Below, in pieces: positions 9,488 through 21,584 of a DNA stretch of 64,000 bases. The DNA comes from Trachythela sp. YZ-2020 (Eukaryota > Cnidaria > Anthozoa > Malacalcyonacea > Clavulariidae): positions 1,282,001-1,346,000 of the forward strand of contig JADLSH010000110.1 in the NCBI GenBank assembly GCA_016169945.1, in the 5' to 3' direction. The position numbers and the translations under genes are program-made. Below the pieces are notes generated by a model. That model made no database searches and had not been told where the DNA came from. It saw only the letters and a list, made by a program, of their open reading frames with translations. Numbering within the stretch: position 1 is the stretch's first letter; every line of letters starts with the position of its first letter.

Positions 9488-10586
9488 ATATTTTAAGGAA
9501 AAATCTTTAATCGTGGTGTACGAATGGCATTTGTTCGAAATGTCGAGGAGTGTTTTTCCTCTTTTAGGTTGAGCGGCTGTCGTAGTATACTTAACCAAAC
9601 GTTTGATATTTTCGTTCTAAATATAATTCTTATTACGACAATGTAACATCAATTTACAAATGTTACGCGGTGTTTGTGTTATGTTCACACTAACGGATCC
9701 ATGACAAAACATCACATGACAAAACCCTCGCAGACAAAAACCCCGCCGACAAAACCCCCATCGACAAAAACCCCAACGACAATATCCCCGGCGACAAACC
9801 CCAAAATTACTGAAATAGGACAAAACACCCACATTTCTGTTTATCAATTTTTCAAAATATATTTATCACGACAAACTTTTAACTAAACGGTATACTTCTA
9901 CCTTTTCTTTACAAATTATATTGTTTTAAAAAGTAAAGAAAAGTATTATGAAAAGCTACTGTTCATGGGACTATCAAATTCGAATGTTGTGACCAATACC
10001 ACTCATTAAAATCCTGACGTTTCGAACACGAACTGCGAGCAAATCATGATATTTAAGGCATTTTCTCAGTTTTTTCTATACTTCGCTCATGATTAATATA
10101 CGTGGGGGTTTTGTCGTATTTCAGTAATTTGGGGGTTTTGTCACTGGGCATATTGTCGTTGGGGTTTTTGTCGGTGGGGATTTTGATGGCCGGGTTTTTG
10201 TCATGTGGGGGCTTTGTCGGTATCCCGACACTAACATGCATGAACGGTATATATAATTCAAAGATCTTGATATTTTCCGGCAAATCACTTACTGTTGAAG
10301 AACGTCTAGATCTAAGCTCGGTGTAGGTGCGCGAACCATAAGAAGATCTGAAGATTAGTCTCTTAAACATTTTCATAGATTTCGTATATTCTATTATGAT
10401 GTAGTTGTTTTTTTATTACAATCTTTTATGAGGAGGCCTTATCATCAGAGATGATTTTCATACTGGTCCTCAAAGAGAGTATATAGAAATTACAAATTAC
10501 TGATTACTAAACATAGACTAACAATACATAGGGTATAGTATAGAAATATAATTGCATCAAGTTAAGAAATGTTCATAAGATAACTG
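9488..10586 (+). repeat. Rearranged 3' flank of copy 2 with 0.55-kb extra segment
   Basis: No gene. The first part matches the distal half of a normal flank, with a 48-bp insert near 9586-9634 and the minisatellite at 9700-9810. Between GGGACTATC and AATACATAGGG lies an extra block, about 9977-10524, present only here and at 15,729-16,276. That block carries the minisatellite in inverted orientation (10,100-10,230) and a CGAAACGTC-type motif on the minus strand near 10,020. After CATAAGATAA the flank restarts from the 3' UTR. Confidence 0.65.
10100..10230 (-). repeat. Inverted GACAAAAACCCC minisatellite
   Basis: On the minus strand this repeats GACAAAA plus a C-rich tail about every 13-17 bases and ends with the same AAATTACTGAAATA stretch that follows the plus-strand minisatellite at 9700-9810. 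The two form a loose inverted repeat around about 290 bases. Open frames across it (Thr/Lys/Pro- or Asp-Lys-Asn-Pro-rich) are by-products of the repeat. Confidence 0.75.
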
Positions 10587-12447
10587 TTCTTAAATTCTTA
10601 AAAGCTATTTGATTCCTTAATAAAAAGTGGAAGATTATTCCATTCCTTAAGAAACCTATATTGTGATGTTTGATGTTGTAGTACCTTCATGAAACGAAGT
10701 GGCTATTCATACTGGAGCTGTACGCGGTCTTTCATTTGCTACTCATACCGGAGTCAAAATATTCCTTCCAGTTTCAACTGATTCTTATTATCCTACCTAT
10801 GTTAAGATACACCTAGCGATTCTTTTGCTTGAGGGTTGCTTTTGCGCAAACAACTTTAGACTCACCATAGACATACATTTGGTCGATACTTAAATCTTTC
10901 ATATTTGCTCGGTAGAAATACCGTCGCGGGAAGAACACGCGGGACATATATGTAAACAACGCGTGGCGTGATGTTTTCGATTTTTAGTGCAAAGTTTCCA
11001 TGGAAACTTTTAGAGAATTGTTTTAGAGTACAAATATACAGTATGTATAGGTCGAACCAGTGGTGTAGAAGAGGGGAGAGAGGGAGGCGTTAGGGGGAGG
11101 AGCCCCCCTAGTTATGAATTTAGTTCTACAGCACTGGGTCAAACAAATTGTTGTATTTAGAGTGAGTGTGTATTTTAATTTGGTGGTTTTTAGTTTGGTT
11201 TTAGAATGCGCTAAGATTGAGATTGTGAATTTAGAATAGTTAGAAGTGTAATGTATATAGGATAAAATAGATTGAATTGACGATTGCTCAAATAAACGAA
11301 AATTAAAAAACGAAATAATATCCCTGTTTAATGAACCAGCGACGCATATAATCGTGGTGTACGAATGGCATTTGTTCGAAATGTCGAGGAGAGTTTTTCC
11401 TCTTTTAGGTTGAGCGGCTGTCGTTACGACAATGTAACATCAATTTACAGATGTTACGTGGTGTTTGTGTTATGTTCACACTAACGGATCCATGACAAAA
11501 ATTCCACATGACAAAAACCTCGCCGACAAAAACCCCATCAACAAAAACCGCAACGACAATATCCCCGGCGACAAAACCCCAAAATTACTGAAATAGGACA
11601 AAACACCTACATTTCTGTTTATGAATTTTTCAAAATATATTTATCAGGACAAACTTTTAACTAAACAGTACTTCTACCTTTTCATTACAAATTATATTGT
11701 TTTAAAAAGTAAAGAAAAGTATTATCAAAAGCTACTGTTCATGGGACTGTCAATACATAGGGTATAGTATAGAAATATAATTGCATCAAGTTAAGAAATG
11801 TTCATAAGATAATTTAAAATTAACTATTACCCACGACGCGGCCACTTCAACGACACCGTGTTAATTTACAGGCTAGAAATAAGCCACAGGAATTTAATAT
11901 ACATTACAAAACCTTCCAAACGTTCAGTTAAAGTGATGCGGAGTCTGCCCCATACAGTCGACATTAATGAACACATCTCAGGTCGCAATTAACTTTCGTA
12001 TCACCGACACTGGAAATTTTTTCAAAATCCTTACTTTGGAAATAGTATAAGGATCCTAGTTGGACCCTATATGCCATTTCCATACTGTGCCTTTGGATAT
12101 AGTACGGAATAGTACGCATACAACAAACTCAATTAAGGTTGTCCCGAAGCAAAGCGAAAAGGTAGAATACGAGCGCGAACGGCTTGCTGGGAATCGCGGA
12201 ACAAAATTAATGGTACAAAAATTAGACGTCAAACCTTAACTATTATTGGAAATTGGTTCAGAAACCCCAAGAGATAAAACTGGGTTGGTGTGTCAATTTT
12301 TGGCCAATAAATTTACCGCAAGATCCCAGCAAGCGTTTCGCGCTCGTATTTGTACCTTTCGCTTTGTTTCGGGAGAACTATAATTGCATTAGCTGTATAG
12401 TATGTATAGTATCGATTTCACTTTTTTTTTCCAGTGCCACAGGCCAT
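10587..12447 (+). repeat. Second, complete 3' flank (between copies 2 and 3)
   Basis: No gene. A full flank follows, with AATAAA near 10,620, a G-rich patch near 11,070-11,108 and the minisatellite at 11,497-11,600. It has no receptor in front of it, so a receptor body was lost between the two flanks by recombination. Confidence 0.65.
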
Positions 12448-13949
12448 GCAGGTGTTTGGCTAAAATCTATTAGCACCTAATGAACTAAAATCGTGGGTCA
12501 ATTGTTCATATTGAACTTTGAAACCTTATTATAATGTATATAATAAATGGAGCAAACAAAGAAAGAAATCCTGTGCATTCTTTACGAGTGACGTCTGCAT
12601 CATGCTACACTTTAAAGTGATAAATAATTTACAACATGCATTACAAATGAAAACGATTAATTGACGCGTTTGCTTTTTGATCAGGGCTCGCAAAATTTTA
12701 AAAAAGTGACTGCCCTTGGGCAGGTCACACCAAAAATTTGGTTGCCCAAAGCTATTTCTGGCTTGCCCACCTCAATTAAGTGAAAAATGAACCGCAACAA
12801 TGTATGTCGACCTGGAAGCCACGGCTATGTTTTATCTCGGGAGTTGTGTGGTGAATTAAACTTACCCCTCGCGATTAACACACGCGCTCACTGAAAGGGC
12901 GTACGGGGAGATTTATTTTATTTCCCATCAATTAAACCCTTTGATATTAACAATTTTTTTGTTCAATTTCTGGTTGCCCGTAGGGACATAAGTCAAGAAA
13001 TTTTGGTTGCCCGACAGAAATTTTAGCTGCCCCAGGACGTCGGGCAGGCGATTTTGCGAGCTCTGTTTTTGATATTTCTGCCAACAGCCTACATGACGAC
13101 GATTGCGATCAGAACAACATAATATATATTTTGTTGTCGAAATAATTAAAGCAGTGGACAAATTCAGAATTGTAATTTTTTGTAAATTTGTGCTGTGTAT
13201 ATTTGTTATATGTTATAATTATTGTTCTATTGTATTATATACTGTTTAGACAATCTATTTCGTATAAATATTAATAATTTATTATATAGATACTGAGATT
13301 TCTTCACTGAATTAGCAGTGAAGAAATATCGTTCTGTTTTAAGGTTTAGCCAATAGGAAACGCGAACGATATTTTTTCACCGTCTGAACCAACATCGCTC
13401 CGACTTTAGGGCAGCTTCGAACGACATTTAAAAAGAAAAACTGTATATCCTCAAGGCAGCTTATAAAATGTCTGGAAATTACTGAAAAAGCAAGGAATAA
13501 TTACGAAAATAAGGCGAACGCATCGGTATCAGTAACGTACGAGTCATAAAGATATACAAACAATGTATGTATGTATGTATGATATAATATTTTGAGTATA
13601 ATTTGTTTACTTGAAACTGTGTTTGTGTTTTTAATAATGAATTTGGCAAGTGAGCGCGCGGGGAGTGGCGGGAAGATAATTCTTCATAATATCATATCGA
13701 TATACAAATGATTATCATTATGTCACATTGCTTACTAAAAAAATTATAATTTCTCCTCCCATATACCTACTAACTCTGCACTTTTAGGTCCTTACTTGAC
13801 CCCTAGGAAGAAAGTTTAGAACTGATAGAGCTATCTAGTAAAAAAGTTGTTTAAAGTTTAATTAAACAGCCATATGCAAATGCAAACTTTAGTGTAAATC
13901 TGTAGGTGGGACGAACTGTCGAGGAAGTGGCTAGAAAGGCAATTAGAAT
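12448..13949 (+). repeat. Alpha upstream module, copy 3
   Basis: The full-length alpha module with the hAT-like element (12682-13065), the hairpin at 13298-13327 and a longer (ATGT)n tract near 13,564. It leads directly into the promoter of copy 3. Confidence 0.65.
12682..13065. mobile_element. hAT-like MITE in alpha module (copy C)
   Basis: 384 bp, with CAGGGCTCGC and GCGAGCTCTG ends and TTTTTGAT on both sides. Same internal sequence and site as copy A. Confidence 0.83.
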
Positions 13950-14242
13950 GCAGGTGTTTGGCTACAATTTTACCACTAATGAACAAAAATCGTTGGTCAA
14001 TTGTTCATACTGAACTTTAAAACCTAATTATAATGCATATTAAATGGAGCAAACAAAGAAAGAAATCATTCTTTACGAGTGACGTCTGCTACACTTTAAA
14101 TATAATTTACAACATTAAAAATGAAAAAAACGATTAATTAACGCGTTTGCTTTTTGATATACATCACTGCCAACACCCTAGTTCGACTAAAAGGCGATCA
14201 TTGTAGACTTAACTATAGTCAGGCTTTGCGGATGACTAAAAA
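13950..14242 (+). promoter_or_regulatory. Beta promoter module of GPCR copy 3
   Basis: Conserved module ending in the overlapping upstream ORF. There is one extra A in the A-run near 14,127, and the GACGCG box is preceded by TTAATTAAC instead of TTAATTGAC. Confidence 0.6.
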
Positions 14243-15238
14243 ATGAACATGACAAATACATCAGCAGCAAGTAATAAGTTTTTCAAAACATGTTACGTCC
14301 TGGACGACGAAGCCGAGGTAATCACGAGATTCCCTACAGGCGAAAGCATCCTTATTCATATCTTGGCTCTGATTTTTGCAATTATGTTAACTTTTACAAC
14401 AATTTTTCTAAACGGCGTTACCGTTATCACAATATGGCGTTCGGACACACTGAAGCAAAAGACATCCAATTTCGCCATATTACTACTATCAGTCGTTGAT
14501 CTGGCAGTCGGAGTGTTCATTATGCCTTTGATTGCTTTTCGTTTGGCAAACGAGGCCGCAGGCGAAACAAATTGCGTCATTGTATACTTTGTCAAGAAAT
14601 GCGCGCTCCTCGTGTTCTCTTACACACAAACAACTTTGTCCGTTATGAACTTTGATAGATACATGGGTGTTGTGCACACGTTTGTTCACCGACGTTTCGT
14701 TACAAACGCAAGAATGTTGGCGTACGTAGTATCTGTGTGTAGCATACAAACAGTACTTTATGGTTTCAGCATAACTCACAACGAAATAATACGTCCTATT
14801 GTGATAACTACGACAATCATCTTCACATTAACCACAGTTTTCATGTATTTGAAGATTTATTTGAAAATTCGCGAGAGGAGAATTACACCAGTGGAAGAAA
14901 TATCTGAAAATGAAAATAACGGTGTTTCACGAAGCGGTGTGTCGAAAAAGGCCTCAGAGAAACGTAGCAGGAAAGCTAGATTTTTAAAAGAACTCAAAGT
15001 GGCTAAAACCTGTTTTCTAATCGTAATTTGTTGCCTTGTTTGTTCGGTTCCAGCAACACTTTCGTTTGGGCCGTTAAACTTGAAGTCGAGTGTCAAAGCA
15101 GTTGCGATGAAAACTTGGTTCGGTCTTCTCGCCATGTCAAATTCGACCTTAAACTCTGTAATATACTTTTGGATGAACGACATGCTACGAAGACAGGGCA
15201 AAAATCTAATAAATGGAATTTTGTGTGGTAAACGATAG
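14243..15238 (+). CDS. Class A orphan GPCR, array copy 3
   Basis: A complete 331-residue receptor. It starts Met-Asn-Met-Thr and has Phe14 instead of Ile14, as in the two stubs. TM3 reads CVIVYFVKKCALLVFSYTQ as in copy 1, with Leu at 132 instead of copy 1's Val. The C-tail has Arg317 for Lys. Landmarks (DRY, CSVP, NSVIY) are intact. Its downstream region repeats that of copy 2 with a 5,751-5,752 bp period, including the missing near 3' UTR and polyadenylation signal. Confidence 0.92.
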   Translation: MNMTNTSAASNKFFKTCYVLDDEAEVITRFPTGESILIHILALIFAIMLTFTTIFLNGVTVITIWRSDTLKQKTSNFAILLLSVVDLAVGVFIMPLIAFRLANEAAGETNCVIVYFVKKCALLVFSYTQTTLSVMNFDRYMGVVHTFVHRRFVTNARMLAYVVSVCSIQTVLYGFSITHNEIIRPIVITTTIIFTLTTVFMYLKIYLKIRERRITPVEEISENENNGVSRSGVSKKASEKRSRKARFLKELKVAKTCFLIVICCLVCSVPATLSFGPLNLKSSVKAVAMKTWFGLLAMSNSTLNSVIYFWMNDMLRRQGKNLINGILCGKR

Positions 15239-16338
15239 ATATTTTAAGGAAAAATCTTTAATCGTGGTGTACGAATGGCATTTGTTCGAAATGTCGAGGA
15301 GTGTTTTTCCTCTTTTAGGTTGAGCGGCTGTCGTAGTATACTTAACCAAACGTTTGATATTTTCGTTCTAAATATAATTCTTATTACGACAATGTAACAT
15401 CAATTTACAAATGTTACGCGGTGTTTGTGTTATGTTCACACTAACGGATCCATGACAAAAACATCACATGACAAAAACCTCGCAGACAAAAACCCCGCCG
15501 ACAAAACCCCCATCGACAAAAACCCCAACGACAATATCCCCGGCGACAAACCCCAAAATTACTGAAATAGGACAAAACACCCACATTTCTGTTTATCAAT
15601 TTTTCAAAATATATTTATCACGACAAACTTTTAACTAAACGGTATACTTCTACCTTTTCTTTACAAATTATATTGTTTTAAAAAGTAAAGAAAAGTATTA
15701 TGAAAAGCTACTGTTCATGGGACTATCAAATTCGAATGTTGTGACCAATACCACTCATTAAAATCCTGACGTTTCGAACACGAACTGCGAGCAAATCATG
15801 ATATTTAAGGCATTTTCTCAGTTTTTTCTATACTTCGCTCATGATTAATATACGTGGGGGTTTTGTCGTATTTCAGTAATTTGGGGGTTTTGTCACTGGG
15901 CATATTGTCGTTGGGGTTTTTGTCGGTGGGGATTTTGATGGCCGGGTTTTTGTCATGTGGGGGCTTTGTCGGTATCCCGACACTAACATGCATGAACGGT
16001 ATATATAATTCAAAGATCTTGATATTTTCCGGCAAATCACTTACTGTTGAAGAACGTCTAGATCTAAGCTCGGTGTAGGTGCGCGAACCATAAGAAGATC
16101 TGAAGATTAGTCTCTTAAACATTTTCATAGATTTCGTATATTCTATTATGATGTAGTTGTTTTTTTATTACAATCTTTTATGAGGAGGCCTTATCATCAG
16201 AGATGATTTTCATACTGGTCCTCAAAGAGAGTATATAGAAATTACAAATTACTGATTACTAAACATAGACTAACAATACATAGGGTATAGTATAGAAATA
16301 TAATTGCATCAAGTTAAGAAATGTTCATAAGATAACTG
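15239..16338 (+). repeat. Rearranged 3' flank of copy 3 with extra segment
   Basis: A near-identical copy of 9488-10586: minisatellite at 15,452-15,570, extra block at 15,729-16,276 and inverted minisatellite at 15,852-15,982. No gene. The near identity over more than 1.5 kb indicates a recent duplication of the copy 2 unit. Confidence 0.65.
15852..15982 (-). repeat. Inverted minisatellite, second copy
   Basis: Same as 10,100-10,230 at a 5,752-bp offset, with no differences that I noticed. Confidence 0.72.
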
Positions 16339-17274
16339 TTCTTAAATTCTTAAAAGCTATTTGATTCCTTAATAAAAAGTGGAAGATTATTCCATTCCTT
16401 AAGAAACCTATATTGTGATGTTTGATGTTGTAGTACCTTCATGAAACGAAGTGGCTATTCATACTGGAGCTGTACGCGGTCTTTCATTTGCTACTCATAC
16501 CGGAGTCAAAATATTCCTTCCAGTTTCAACTGATTCTTATTATCCTACCTATGTTAAGATACACCTAGCGATTCTTTTGCTTGAGGGTTGCTTTTGCGCA
16601 AACAACTTTAGACTCACCATAGACATACATTTGGTCGATACTTAAATCTTTCATATTTGCTCGGTAGAAATACCGTCGCGGGAAGAACACGCGGGACATA
16701 TATGTAAACAACGCGTGGCGTGATGTTTTCGATTTTTAGTGCAAAGTTTCCATGGAAACTTTTAGAGAATTGTTTTAGAGTACAAATATACAGTATGTAC
16801 AGGTCGAACCAGTGGTGTAGATGAGGGGAGAGAGGGAGGCGTTAGGGGGAGGAGTCCCCCTTCCTCAAGTTATGGGGGCCCCTTCTTTTTTTTGCAAGAA
16901 TGCTTGAAAATATATAATTTTCCCATAGTTTTCATTCTCCAAGCATCACTTATATGACTATTTCAGACATGTTATAGAGCGCGCGGGCAGTGGCGGGAAG
17001 ATAATTCTTCATAATATCATATCGATATACAAATGATTATCATTATGTCACATTGCTTACTAAAAAAATTATAATTTCTCCTCCCATATACCTACTAACT
17101 CTGCACTTTTAGGTCCTTACTTGACCCCTAGGAAGAAAGTTTAGAACTGATAGAGCTATCTAGTAAAAAAGTTGTTTAAAGTTTAATTAAACAGCCATAT
17201 GCAAATGCAAACTTTAGTGTAAATCTGTAGGTGGGACGAACTGTCGAGGAAGTGGCTAGAAAGGCAATTAGAAT
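16339..17274 (+). repeat. Shortened flank fused to the tail of an alpha module
   Basis: A 3' flank starts again (AATAAA near 16,370) and ends near 16,975 after the T-rich insert also seen at 3,520. It is then fused to the last 300 bases of an alpha module (from GAGCGCGCGGG). The minisatellite, the hAT-like element and the alpha hairpin are deleted here, giving the short spacer in front of copy 4. Confidence 0.65.
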
Positions 17275-17549
17275 GCAGGTGTTTGGCTACAATTTTACCA
17301 CTAATGAACAAAAATCGTTGGTCAATTGTTCATACTGAACTTTAAAACCTAATTATAATGCATATTTAAGAAATCATTCTTTACGAGTGACGTCTGCTAC
17401 ACTTTAAATATAATTTACAACATTAAAAATGAAAAAACGATTAATTGACGCGTTTGCTTTTTGATATACATCACTGCCAACACCCTAGTTCGACTAAAAG
17501 GCGATCATTGTAGACTTAACTATAGTCAGGCTTTGCGGATGACTAAAAA
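17275..17549 (+). promoter_or_regulatory. Beta promoter module of GPCR copy 4
   Basis: Conserved module with the TATTTAAGAAATCATTC variant (as in copy 1 and the stubs) and the overlapping upstream ORF. Confidence 0.6.
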
Positions 17550-18545
17550 ATGAACACGACATATACATCAGCAGCAAGTAATAAGTTTATCAAAACATGT
17601 TACGTCCTGGACGACGAAGCCGAGGTAATCACGAGATTCCCTACAGGCGAAAGCATCCTTATTCATATCTTGGCTCTGATTTTTGTAATTATCTTAACTT
17701 TTACAACAATTTTTCTAAACGGCGTTACCGTTATCACAATATGGCGTTCGGAAGCACTGAAGCAAAAGACATCCAATTTCGCCATATTACTACTATCAGT
17801 CGTTGATCTGGCAGTCGGAGTATTCATTATGCCTTTGGTGGCTTTTCGTTTGGCGAACGAGGCCGCAGGCGAAACAAATTGCGCTATTGCATACTTTGTC
17901 AAGAAATGCGGGTTCCTCGTGTTCGCTTACACACAAACAACTTTGTCCGTTATGAACTTTGATAGATACATGGGTGTCGTGCACACGTTTGTTCACCGAC
18001 GTTTCGTTACAAACGCAAGAATGTTGGCGTACGTAGTCTCTGTGTGTAGCATACAAACAGTACTTTATGGTTTCAGCATAACTCACAACGAAATAATACG
18101 TCCTATTAATATAACTACGACAATCTTCTTCACATTAACCACAGTTTTCATGTATTTGAAGATTTATTTGAAAATTCGCCAGAGGAGAATTACACCAGTG
18201 GAAGAAAGATTTGAAAATGAAAATAACGGTGTTTCACGAAGCGGTGTGTCGAAAAAGGCCTCAGAGAAACGTAGCAGGACAGCTAGATTTTTAAAGGAAC
18301 TCAAAGTGGCTAAAACCTGTTTTCTAATCGTAATTTGTTGCCTTGTTTGTTCGGTTCCAGGAACACTTACGTTTGGGCCGTTAAACTTGAAGTCGAGTTT
18401 CAAAGCATTTGCGATAAAAATTTGGTTCGGTCTTCTCGCCATGTCAAATTCGACCTTAAACTCTGTAATATACTTTTGGATGAACGACATGCTACGAAAA
18501 CAGGGCAAAAATCTAATAAATGAAATTTTGTGTGGTAAACGATAG
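17550..18545 (+). CDS. Class A orphan GPCR, array copy 4
   Basis: A complete 331-residue receptor of the second subfamily: PGTLTF after TM6, SSFKAFAIKIWFG before TM7, and the NEILCGKR tail. TM3 reads CAIAYFVKKCGFLVFAYTQ. The loop has RQRRITPVEERFE where copies 1-3 and 6 have RERRITPVEEISE. DRY, CSVP and NSVIY are intact. AATAAA lies at 18,588-18,593. With its flank it forms a 3,041-bp unit that is repeated almost exactly as copy 5, so this is the youngest duplication in the array. Confidence 0.93.
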   Translation: MNTTYTSAASNKFIKTCYVLDDEAEVITRFPTGESILIHILALIFVIILTFTTIFLNGVTVITIWRSEALKQKTSNFAILLLSVVDLAVGVFIMPLVAFRLANEAAGETNCAIAYFVKKCGFLVFAYTQTTLSVMNFDRYMGVVHTFVHRRFVTNARMLAYVVSVCSIQTVLYGFSITHNEIIRPINITTTIFFTLTTVFMYLKIYLKIRQRRITPVEERFENENNGVSRSGVSKKASEKRSRTARFLKELKVAKTCFLIVICCLVCSVPGTLTFGPLNLKSSFKAFAIKIWFGLLAMSNSTLNSVIYFWMNDMLRKQGKNLINEILCGKR

Positions 18546-20296
18546 ATATTTTAAGGGGAAAAATTCTTAAAAGCTATTTGAATCCTTAATAAAAAGTGGA
18601 AGATTATTCCATTCCTTAAGAAACATATATTGTGATGTTTGATGTTGTAGTATGAAGTGGCTATTCATACTGGAGCTGTTGCTTCTGAGGGTTGCTTGTG
18701 CGCAAAAAACTTTAGAGTCTCCATAGACATACATTTGGTCGATACTTAAATCTTTCATATTTGCTCGGTAGAAATACCGTCGCGGGAAGAACACGCGGGA
18801 CATATATGTAAACAACGCGTGGCGTGATGCTTTCGATTTTTAGGGCAAAGTTTCCATGGAAACTTTTAGAGAATTGTTTTAGAGTACAAATATACAGTAT
18901 GTATAAGTCGAACCAGTGGTGTAGATGAGGGGAGAGAGGGAGGCGTTGGGGGGAGGAGCCCCCTAGTTATGAATTTAGTTCTACAGCACTGGGTCAAACA
19001 AATTGTTGTATTTAGAGTGAGTGTGTATTTTAATTTGGTGGTTTTTAGTTTGGTTTTAGAATGCGCTAAGATTGAGAATTTAGAATAGTTAGAAGTGTAA
19101 TGTATATAGGATAAAATAGATTGAATTGACGATTGCTCAAATAAACGAAAATTAAAAAACGAAATAATATCCCTGTTTAATGAACCAGCGACGCATATAA
19201 TCGTGGTGTACGAATGGCATTTGTTCGAAATGTCGAGGAGAGTTTTTCCTCTTTTAGGTTGAGCGGCTGTCGTTACGACAATGTAACATCAATTTACAGA
19301 TGTTACGTGGTGTTTGTGTTATGTTCACACTAACGGATCCATGACAAAAATTCCACATCACAAAAACTTCGCCGACAAAAATCCCATCGCCAAAAACCGC
19401 AACGACAATATCCCCGGCGACAAAACCCCAAAATTACTGAAATAGGACAAAACACCCACATTTCTGTTTATGAATTTTTCAAAATATATTTATCAGGACA
19501 AACTTTTAACTAAACAGTACTTCTACCTTTTCTTTAGAAATTATATTGTTTTAAAAAGTAAAGAAAAGTATTATCAAAAGCTACTGTTCATGGGACTATC
19601 AATACATAGGGTATAGTATAGAAATATAATTGCATCAAGTTAAGAAATGTTCATAAGATAATTTAAAATTAACTATTACCCACGACGCGGCCACTTCAAC
19701 GACACCGTCTTAATTTACAGGCTAGAAATAAGCCACAGCAATTTAATATACATTACAAAACCTTCCAAACGTTCAGTTAAAGTGATGCGGAGTCTGCCCC
19801 ATACAGTCGACATTAATGAACACCTCTCAGGTCGCAATTAACTTTCGTATCACCGACACTGGAAATTTTTTCAAAATCCTTACTTTGGAAATAGTATAAG
19901 GATCCTAGTTGGACCCTATATGCCATTTCCATACTGTGCCTTTGCATATAGTACGGAATAGTACGCATACAATAAACTCAATTAAGGTTATCCCGAAGCA
20001 AAACGAAAAGGTCGAATACGAGCGCGAAAGGCTTGCTGGGAATCGCGGAACAAAATTAATGGTACAAAAATTAGATGTCAAACCTTAACTATTATTGGAA
20101 ATTGGTTCAGAAACCCCAAGAGATAAAACTGGGTTGGTGTGTCAATTTTTGGCCAATAAATTTACCGCAAGATCCCAGCAAGCGTTTCGCGCTCGTATTT
20201 GTACCTTTCGCTTTGTTTCGGGACAACTATAATTGCATTAGCTGTATAGTATGTATAGTATAGATTTCGCTATTTTTTTCCAGTGCCACAGGCCAT
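18546..20296 (+). repeat. Array spacer between copies 4 and 5
   Basis: A 3' flank with AATAAA and the minisatellite at 19,340-19,450, with no extra insert. No gene. Short open frames here (for example 18,567-18,815 minus, 20,075-20,263 plus) recur as array copies but lack any protein signature. Confidence 0.65.
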
Positions 20297-20590
20297 GCAG
20301 GTGTTTGGCTAAAATTTATTAGCACCTAATGAACTAAAATCGTGGGTCAATTGTTCATAATGAACTTTGAAACCTTATTATAATGCATATTAAATGGAGC
20401 AAACAAAGAAAGAAATCATTCTTTACGAGTGACGTCTGCTACACTTTAAATATAATTTACAACATTAAAAATGAAAAAACGATTAATTGACGCGTTTGCT
20501 TTTTGATATACATCACTGCCAACACCTAGTTCGACTAAAAGGCGATCATTGTAGACTTAACTATAGTCAGGCTTTGCGGATGACTAAAAA
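20297..20590 (+). promoter_or_regulatory. Hybrid alpha/beta promoter of GPCR copy 5
   Basis: The first about 90 bases are of the alpha type (TTATTAGCACCTAATG) and the rest is of the beta type. This marks a recombination point within the promoter that removed the alpha body and its hAT-like element. The upstream ORF is retained. Confidence 0.6.
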
Positions 20591-21584
20591 ATGAACACGA
20601 CATATACATCAGCAGCAAGTAATAAGTTTATCAAAACATGTTACGTCCTGGACGACGAAGCCGAGGTAATCACGAGATTCCCTACAGGCGAAAGCATCCT
20701 TATTCATATCTTGGCTCTGATTTTTGTAATTATCTTAACTTTTACAACAATTTTTCTAAACGGCGTTACCGTTATCACAATATGGCGTTCGGAAACACTG
20801 AAGCAAAAGACATCCAATTTCGCCATATTACTACTATCAGTCGTTGATCTGGCAGTCGGAGTATTCATTATGCCTTTGGTGGCTTTTCGTTTGGCGAACG
20901 AGGCCGCAGGCGAAACAAATTGCGCTATTGCATACTTTGTCAAGAAATGCGGGTTCCTCGTGTTCGCTTACACACAAACAACTTTGTCCGTTATGAACTT
21001 TGATAGATACATGGGTGTCGTGCACACGTTTGTTCACCGACGTTTCGTTACAAACGCAAGAATGTTGGCGTACGTAGTCTCTGTGTAGCATACAAACAGT
21101 ACTTTATGGTTTCAGCATAACTCACAACGAAATAATACGTCCTATTAATATAACTACGACAATCTTCTTCACATTAACCACAGTTTTCATGTATTTGAAG
21201 ATTTATTTGAAAATTCGCCAGAGGAGAATTACACCAGTGGAAGAAAGATTTGAAAATGAAAATAACGGTGTTTCACGAAGCGGTGTGTCGAAAAAGGCCT
21301 CAGAGAAACGTAGCAGGACAGCTAGATTTTTAAAGGAACTCAAAGTGGCTAAAACCTGTTTTCTAATCGTAATTTGTTGCCTTGTTTGTTCGGTTCCAGG
21401 AACACTTACGTTTGGGCCGTTAAACTTGAAGTCGAGTTTCAAAGCATTTGCGATAAAAATTTGGTTCGGTCTTCTCGCCATGTCAAATTCGACCTTAAAC
21501 TCTGTAATATACTTTTGGATGAACGACATGCTACGAAAACAGGGCAAAAATCTAATAAATGAAATTTTGTGTGGTAAACGATAG
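20591..21584 (+). pseudogene. GPCR array copy 5, frameshifted
   Basis: Nearly identical to copy 4 but with a 2-bp loss in TM4: CTCTGTGTAGC instead of CTCTGTGTGTAGC near 21,081. This shifts the frame and stops translation at once (21,086-21,088), after residue 165. The remaining frame from 21,189 still encodes TM5-TM7 and the normal tail without further breaks, so the mutation is recent. A truncated 165-residue product would have TM1 to mid-TM4. The loss falls in a (GT)n run, so a sequencing error is also possible. Confidence 0.88.

Noticed and set aside
9674..10376. Lys/Thr/Pro-rich and Asp-Lys-Asn-Pro-rich open frames
   Set aside because: Translations of a minisatellite in both orientations. 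The unit length is not a clean multiple of three and there is no signal peptide or domain.
18567..18815. 82-codon minus-strand frame MFTYMSR... (also at 21,606)
   Set aside because: Lies in the receptor 3' flank, is present only in the two youngest duplicate units and is interrupted in the other flanks.
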